From: Chloroflexota bacterium
GTDB taxonomy: Bacteria > Chloroflexota > Anaerolineae > UBA1429
Assembly: GCA_012513595.1 (NCBI GenBank)
Contig: JAAZBY010000430.1
Span: 1-10,757 of the forward strand
Direction of reading: 5' to 3'
Length of the DNA stretch: 10,757 nt
A model generated the notes under the pieces. That model ran no database searches and was not told the DNA's origin. It saw nothing but the letters and a program-made list of their open reading frames with translations. Positions 6,235 through 10,757 of the stretch are shown here, in pieces (positions within the stretch are counted from its first letter, which is position 1; each line of letters begins with the position of its first letter). Made by a program: the position numbers and the translations under genes.

Positions 6235-7725
6235 ATGCACTGCAGTCGTATCACGAGCCGAGCGATCTGGATCAGCCTGCTGATCGCCCTGTGTTGGGGG
6301 CTGGCCGCGCCTGCTGCGCTGGCCGATTGCGAGGGCAACCTGCTGGTCAACGGCGGGTTTGAGGGGGGCTTTTCTGAACGGGGCTCCGGTGAGGTCGTGG
6401 TCGCCAACGGCTGGAACCTGTGGTACCAGGACGGCCCCGGGCAAGAGCAGGGCCTCAACCACCGCCCCGAGTACGACGCGGAAGATGCCAACCTGCACGG
6501 CACGCGTCGCATCCGCGAGGGTTCCTACGCGCAAAAGTGGGGCAAGGTCTACGCCACGCACCACGCCGGCGTCTACCAGCAGGTGAACGTGCCGGCCGGC
6601 AGCGGCCTGCGCCTGACGGCCTGGGCCCAGTCGTGGAGCTCGGCCCAGGATGACCCGGGCGTCTCAGATGGCGGGCAGTACGCCGTCTCGGTGGGCATCG
6701 ACCCCACCGGCGGCACCGACTGGAGCTCGCCGAACGTGGTCTGGTCCGCGCGGAGCGGCATTATGGACCAGTGGGTACAGCTGGCCGTAGACGCCAAGGC
6801 CCAGGCCGGCACCGTCACCGTGTACCTGCGCGGCGACGCCGACTGGCCCCTGAAGCACAACGACGCCTATTTTGACGACGCCTGCCTCCTCTACACGGCC
6901 GCGCCGACCAAGACGCCGGCACCGACCAACACACCGGCGCCCACGGTCGAGCCGACCGCGACCCCGGCGGGCGGCGCCACGGCGCCTACGCCCACGCCTC
7001 AGCCTACTGCCGCGGCCACCGCGGCCCCCGAGCCGGAGAAGGGTGCGCCCCAGGTGCACGTGGTGCGGCCGGGCGAGGCCCTCAGCACGATCGCGGCCAA
7101 GTACGGCGTCACCACTGCGGAACTGGCCGAGGCCAACAACATGCGCCTGAGCGACATCCTGGCCGTCGGCCGCGAGCTGATCATCCCCGGAACCGTGGCG
7201 GAGCCCACCGCGACGCTGGAGCCGTCGGCCACGCCGACCCCGGCAGGTGGCCGGATCCGCGCATCGGTCTTTGATGACACCAACGGCAATGGCCTGCGCG
7301 ATGCGGGTGAGCCGCTCCTGGCTGGGGCGCGCCTGATCCTGCTCAGCGCTCGGGGCGAAGTGCTGGCCGAGTACACCACCGATGGCGTGGCCGAGACCTA
7401 TACCTTTGAGGGACTGCCGCCCGGGACCTATGCCGTGCGTGAGGAGGCCCCCGCCGGGTACGCCTCCACCTCGGCCAACGAGTGGACCGTCCCCCTGGAA
7501 GTGACGTCGGAGATGGACGTGTTCTTTGGCGGCCGCGTCGCCGAGCCCGCTGCCCCGGTGGAGGGCATCCCGTCGGGCGCTGCCGGCGAGTCGGCGGAGC
7601 CGGCCGGGTCGGAAGGGAGCGTCTCCAGGGTCGGCGTGGGCATTTCTGGCTATGCGGGCATCCTGGTAGCCCTCCTCGCGGTGGTGCTGCCGGTGGGCAT
7701 GCGCCTGGTGCGGGGCCGTCAGTAG
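6235..7725 (+). CDS. Secreted, membrane-anchored LysM protein with N-terminal beta-sandwich and SdrD B-like repeat
   Basis: 496 aa. A signal peptide occupies residues 1-30 (basic start, hydrophobic ISLLIALCWGLAAPAALA, cleavage after ALA). Residues 32-220 begin NLLVNGGFEGGF and end in NDAYFDDACLLY, typical of carbohydrate-binding-like jelly rolls; C32 and C217 could form a disulfide. A Thr/Pro/Ala linker (222-272) precedes a LysM domain (273-319, VHVVRPGEALSTIAAKYGV...LIIPG), which in other proteins binds peptidoglycan or GlcNAc polymers. A second short linker leads to an SdrD B-like repeat (339-434) with the Ca-binding-type loop DDTNGNGLRDAGE. A Ser/Glu/Gly spacer and one TM helix (about 467-490) with RLVRGRQ tail anchor it. 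The ATG at 6235 has GGAG 6 bases upstream (6225-6228) and starts directly at the signal peptide; the upstream in-frame ATG at 6199 has no such site. Role unknown: surface binding or scaffold, possibly a substrate of the flanking GT-C enzymes (inference). Confidence 0.88.
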   Translation: MHCSRITSRAIWISLLIALCWGLAAPAALADCEGNLLVNGGFEGGFSERGSGEVVVANGWNLWYQDGPGQEQGLNHRPEYDAEDANLHGTRRIREGSYAQKWGKVYATHHAGVYQQVNVPAGSGLRLTAWAQSWSSAQDDPGVSDGGQYAVSVGIDPTGGTDWSSPNVVWSARSGIMDQWVQLAVDAKAQAGTVTVYLRGDADWPLKHNDAYFDDACLLYTAAPTKTPAPTNTPAPTVEPTATPAGGATAPTPTPQPTAAATAAPEPEKGAPQVHVVRPGEALSTIAAKYGVTTAELAEANNMRLSDILAVGRELIIPGTVAEPTATLEPSATPTPAGGRIRASVFDDTNGNGLRDAGEPLLAGARLILLSARGEVLAEYTTDGVAETYTFEGLPPGTYAVREEAPAGYASTSANEWTVPLEVTSEMDVFFGGRVAEPAAPVEGIPSGAAGESAEPAGSEGSVSRVGVGISGYAGILVALLAVVLPVGMRLVRGRQ

Positions 7726-7743
7726 ACGGGCGCGCCGGCGGCG

Positions 7744-10443
7744 ATGAGCGAGCAGCGCAGTTTCGCAACGCGTTCAACGAGCGCCAGAGAGAGGGCCCTG
7801 TTCCTCTCGCTGGCGCTCGTGCTGTCTTTGGCGGCGGCGGTGCCGCTCGTGGCGGGGGCCGGCATGGTCAACACCCGGGCGGGAGGGGATTCGGCCTTTC
7901 TGCTGCAGCGGGTGCAACAACTCACCGAGAACCTCCGTGCCGGGGTCGTCCCGGCGCGCTGGATGGCCGACGGCGCCCACGGCCTCGGCTACCCCTTCTA
8001 CAACTTTTACGCGGCGCTGCCCTACTACCTGGCCGCGGGGCTGAACCTGCTGGGGATGGGCATCTTGCGGAGCATCCAGGCCGCCCAGGCGATCGGCTTT
8101 CTGCTGGCGGGGCTGGGCGCCTACGGCCTGGCGCGCCGGCTGGGGGCTAGGGGGCCGGCGGCACTGCTGGCCGCGGCAGCCTACACCTACGCGCCGTTCC
8201 ACCTCGTCAATGTGTACACCCGCGGCGATTCCCTTTCCGAGTTCTTTGCCATGGGGCTGTTCCCCTGGCTGCTGTGGGCGGCGCTGGCGCTGGTGCGCAG
8301 GCCGTCGGCCGGCAAGGTCGCCTGGCTGGGCGGCTGCTACGGGCTGCTGCTCCTTACCCACAACATCTCGGCGCTGATCTTTAGCCCGCTCCTGGGGCTG
8401 TGGATATTGGCGGAGGCCCTGGGGCAGCCCGCCGGGCGTCGTTGGCGGGCGCTGGGGCTGGGTGTGGCGGGGATCGGGCTGGGCCTGCTCCTCAGCGCCT
8501 GGTTCTGGGTGCCGGCGCTCCGCGAGCAGCCGCTGGTGCAACTGGGCGAGCAGACCACGGGGTACTTGCACTATCCCGGGCATTTCCGCTCGGCAGACCT
8601 GGTGCAGCGCCTGCTGACGCACGACTATACCATCGACGCGCAGCGGAACCCCTTCAGCATGGGGCTGGTGCAGGCCGTGTTGGCCGTGCTGGCCCTGGGG
8701 CTGGCGGTTTGGCGCACCGTGCGTGAGCGGAACCTGGCTCCGCAGCGGCTGCTGCTCGCTTGTGGCCTAGTGGGGTACACGTTCCTGATTATGCCTTGGT
8801 CTCGCCCGATCTGGGACCATGTGCCACTGCTCCCCTACGTCCAGTTCCCCTGGCGGATGCTCTCGGTGCAGGCGCTCTGCATCGCCCTGCTCGCGGCGGA
8901 CGGGCTGGGTGCCCTGGCCCGGCGCCGGACGGCGGGGGCGTTGGCCCTGGTTCTGGCGGGGCTGTGCGCCGTGAGCGGTCTGGCCGGGCTGCGGGTGGAT
9001 CGCCTTCCGCTCGATGAAGGGGACATAACTGTCCAGCGCCTGATGCTCTACGAGACCTACTCGGGGAACATCGGCTCGACCATCCGCTACGAGTACCTGC
9101 CCGCGGCGATGGTGCCCCGGCCGCAGGTGTCGGCCCGGCAGCTGGCCGGCGGAGAGCGGCCGGCACCCCTGGCGCTCGAGGGCGCCCTGTCTTCCGCGCG
9201 CCTGCTCGGCGCCCGGCCGGAGGAGGAGACCTGGGACCTGGTGGTGGCCGAGCCGGCGCTCCTGGCCTTCCAGACGGCTTTCTACCCGGGTTGGCAGGCC
9301 ACGGTGGACGGCGTGGCGCAGGGCGTGCAGCCGCTCGACGGGCTGGGGTTGGTGGGGCTGCGGCTTGGGGCGGGGACGCACCGCGTGACGCTCCGCTACG
9401 CCGGCACGCGCACGCAGCGCTATGCGCGCTGGGCTTCCCTCGGGGGGCTGGCGTTGTGGCTGGGGCTGGCGCTCCTGCCGGCGCGGCGCTCGCGGCGCTA
9501 TCGGACGGGTGCGGCGGCGGCCGGCGGCGTGGCGGTGCTGGTGGGGTTGTGGCTGGTACTCGCGGCGCAGACGCCGTCCGCGGCGGCCCGCGCGGAGGCG
9601 GCCGGGGCGGGCCCGCTGGTGATGGACTTTGCCCGGATCCCCTACCTGCACCGCGAGCCGCAGGGCGTCTGGCTCGGCGGGGCGCTCCTCAGTGGCTATA
9701 CCTACCTGACGGGTGAGCCGGTGCCCGGCGAGGCCTGGCGGATTGAGCTGGCCTGGGGAGAGGGTGACGCAGGAGGCACTGTCGAGGTGGCTTTGGTGGG
9801 CGTGACGGCCCATCTCTACGCGCCCAACCCCGTCTGGGCGAGCGCCCGGGCCGACTGGGCCGCCCCGCGGCAGACCCTGACGCTGACGCTGCCCGGCGAC
9901 CTCCCGCCGGGGCTCTACGTGCCGACGGTGCGGGTGCTGAGCGACGGGGTGGAGCAGCCGGCGCTCGCCGCGAACGGCACGGCGATGAGCACCCCGGCGC
10001 TAGAGCCCGTCTTGGTGCGCGCCCACCGCCGTAGCAGCGGGGCAGAGCCGGTCCTGGGCGCTTACGGGCCCGAGCAGGCGCCGCCGGCGGTGGCGCTGCT
10101 GGGCGGGGCCGTGCGGCGGGCAGAGGGGAACCGCGTCGAGGTTTCCCTTGAGTGGCGCAGTGAGCGGCAGGCGCCGCTGAACTATGCCCTGTCGGTGCGC
10201 CTGGCCGGGCCCGACGGCACCCCGCTGGCCTCTCGCGACCTGCCGCCCCTTCTGGCGGGCTACCCCACCAGCCTGTGGCAACCCGGCGAGCTGTTGGCCG
10301 ACCGCGTCCTGCTTGACGTTCCCGAGGGCCTGCCCGCCCGCGGGCTACGGCTGGAGGTGGTCCTCTACGACCGGCTGACCCTCAAGGGCGCCGGCAGCGT
10401 GGCCCTCACAGACCTGGACCTCCTCGAGCCGTCCGCGCCCTAG
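7744..10443 (+). CDS. 6-pyruvoyl-tetrahydropterin-synthase-related / YfhO-like GT-C membrane protein
   Basis: 899 aa polytopic membrane protein. The N-terminal half resembles the family labelled 'PTPS-related', whose name is historical: these are GT-C-fold membrane proteins, not pterin enzymes. Landmarks are GGDSAF (47-52) in the first outer loop, GYPFYNFYAALPYYL (82-96), LLTHNISALIF (203-213) and YVQFPWRMLSV (365-375), with about ten TM segments up to 420. Residues 490-555 form a YfhO-type ectodomain (FQTAFYPGWQATVDG, 509-523, then an AGTHRVTLRY strand), followed by two TM helices (562-580, 590-608). Residues 640-760 and 783-895 look like two beta-sandwich modules, the last similar to the end of the 4175-6184 protein. 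The ATG at 7744 is 18 bases after the LysM stop; no good Shine-Dalgarno is visible, suggesting translational coupling. Biochemical activity is inferred to be sugar transfer at the envelope but is not shown. The stop overlaps the convergent gene by CTAG. Confidence 0.8.
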   Translation: MSEQRSFATRSTSARERALFLSLALVLSLAAAVPLVAGAGMVNTRAGGDSAFLLQRVQQLTENLRAGVVPARWMADGAHGLGYPFYNFYAALPYYLAAGLNLLGMGILRSIQAAQAIGFLLAGLGAYGLARRLGARGPAALLAAAAYTYAPFHLVNVYTRGDSLSEFFAMGLFPWLLWAALALVRRPSAGKVAWLGGCYGLLLLTHNISALIFSPLLGLWILAEALGQPAGRRWRALGLGVAGIGLGLLLSAWFWVPALREQPLVQLGEQTTGYLHYPGHFRSADLVQRLLTHDYTIDAQRNPFSMGLVQAVLAVLALGLAVWRTVRERNLAPQRLLLACGLVGYTFLIMPWSRPIWDHVPLLPYVQFPWRMLSVQALCIALLAADGLGALARRRTAGALALVLAGLCAVSGLAGLRVDRLPLDEGDITVQRLMLYETYSGNIGSTIRYEYLPAAMVPRPQVSARQLAGGERPAPLALEGALSSARLLGARPEEETWDLVVAEPALLAFQTAFYPGWQATVDGVAQGVQPLDGLGLVGLRLGAGTHRVTLRYAGTRTQRYARWASLGGLALWLGLALLPARRSRRYRTGAAAAGGVAVLVGLWLVLAAQTPSAAARAEAAGAGPLVMDFARIPYLHREPQGVWLGGALLSGYTYLTGEPVPGEAWRIELAWGEGDAGGTVEVALVGVTAHLYAPNPVWASARADWAAPRQTLTLTLPGDLPPGLYVPTVRVLSDGVEQPALAANGTAMSTPALEPVLVRAHRRSSGAEPVLGAYGPEQAPPAVALLGGAVRRAEGNRVEVSLEWRSERQAPLNYALSVRLAGPDGTPLASRDLPPLLAGYPTSLWQPGELLADRVLLDVPEGLPARGLRLEVVLYDRLTLKGAGSVALTDLDLLEPSAP

Positions 10444-10757
10444 CGGATCTCCACGCCTTCGCTGAGGCGGAGCGATGTGCCCTGCCCCTCGCGCACGAGC
10501 CGCTCGTCCAGTACGTTGAGCGGCTGGAGGGTAAAGGCGTCGTAGACCGTCAGGACGACCTGCGCCGCCCCTGTGGGGGCGCCCGCCTCGAGCGGCAGGG
10601 CGTGCGGGTCTTCCACCGTCCAGCCACGTACCCACTTGAGCGTCGGGATGGCCCCCAACGCCGGGGTCCCGTCGGACTTGGCCTCCCAGCCGAGGTCGGG
10701 GCGCGCCAGCCCCACCGAGACGGAATAGTCCCGCGTCAGCGCCCGCAGAGAGAGAAA
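10440..10757 (-). CDS. C-terminal part of a probable GT-C/surface protein with the same beta-sandwich domain (5' end outside window)
   Basis: The minus-strand frame is open from the window edge (reading FLSLRALTRDYSVSVGLARP) to the TAG at 10442-10440, giving 105 visible residues. LTRDYSVSVGLARPDG-like text, then a PT-x-W-x-x-G-x-x-x-x-D segment (IPTLKWVRGWTVEDPHALPL) and a strand VVLTVYD, mirror the C-terminal domains of the 4175-6184 product (PRDYTVFVHL...TDRWRPGDVVLDRHVL) and the 7744-10443 product (LNYALSVRLAGPDG...PTSLWQPGELLADRVLL...VVLYD). I infer another member of the same envelope glycosyltransferase group transcribed toward it. The GTG at 10715 is probably internal because the similarity starts upstream of it. 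Full function cannot be determined from this fragment. Confidence 0.72.
   Translation of the reverse strand, partial: FLSLRALTRDYSVSVGLARPDLGWEAKSDGTPALGAIPTLKWVRGWTVEDPHALPLEAGAPTGAAQVVLTVYDAFTLQPLNVLDERLVREGQGTSLRLSEGVEIR

Noticed and set aside
7744..10443. A pterin biosynthesis enzyme, as the family name might suggest
   Set aside because: The sequence is a polytopic membrane protein with none of the zinc-binding histidines of 6-pyruvoyl-tetrahydropterin synthase; the name is inherited from a Pfam label.

Overview
The window is very GC-rich, carries no plasmid, phage or IS signature, and reads as an ordinary chromosomal segment. The combination of large GT-C membrane proteins with extra beta-rich C-termini, a secreted LysM protein with Thr/Pro linkers, and a T-box RNA in front of serS is most like Chloroflexota (Anaerolineae-like). 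This assignment is inference from gene content and style, not from a database match.

Left part (1-2150): the 3' end of a mutY adenine glycosylase gene (+) runs into an aspartase/fumarase-family gene (-). Their stop codons overlap in a shared CTAG. Upstream of the lyase on the minus strand is a complete tRNA-Leu(CAG) unit with a near-consensus sigma-70 promoter, mature tRNA and intrinsic terminator, all within about 160 bases.

Middle (2150-4061): the divergent intergenic region holds an imperfect inverted repeat built from an AGGAT-type unit with a period of about 9 bases, then a second near-consensus promoter. That promoter drives a roughly 330-base leader recognisable as a T-box riboswitch: stem I with a UCC serine specifier, the GGTGGTACCACG antiterminator core and a competing terminator hairpin. 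It controls serS, whose product starts at 2793 and not at the far-upstream in-frame starts.

Right part (4175-10757): three closely spaced plus-strand genes encode a GT39/ArnT-like GT-C membrane glycosyltransferase, a secreted membrane-anchored multidomain protein (N-terminal beta-sandwich/CBM-like region, LysM, SdrD B-like Ca-binding repeat, C-terminal TM), and a 6-pyruvoyl-tetrahydropterin-synthase-related/YfhO-like GT-C membrane protein. A fourth, minus-strand partial gene converges on the last one, again overlapping by CTAG, and its visible C-terminus resembles the C-terminal domains of the two GT-C proteins. The arrangement suggests a cell-surface glycosylation or envelope module in which the LysM protein, with Thr-rich linkers, could be an acceptor. 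That functional link is a hypothesis.
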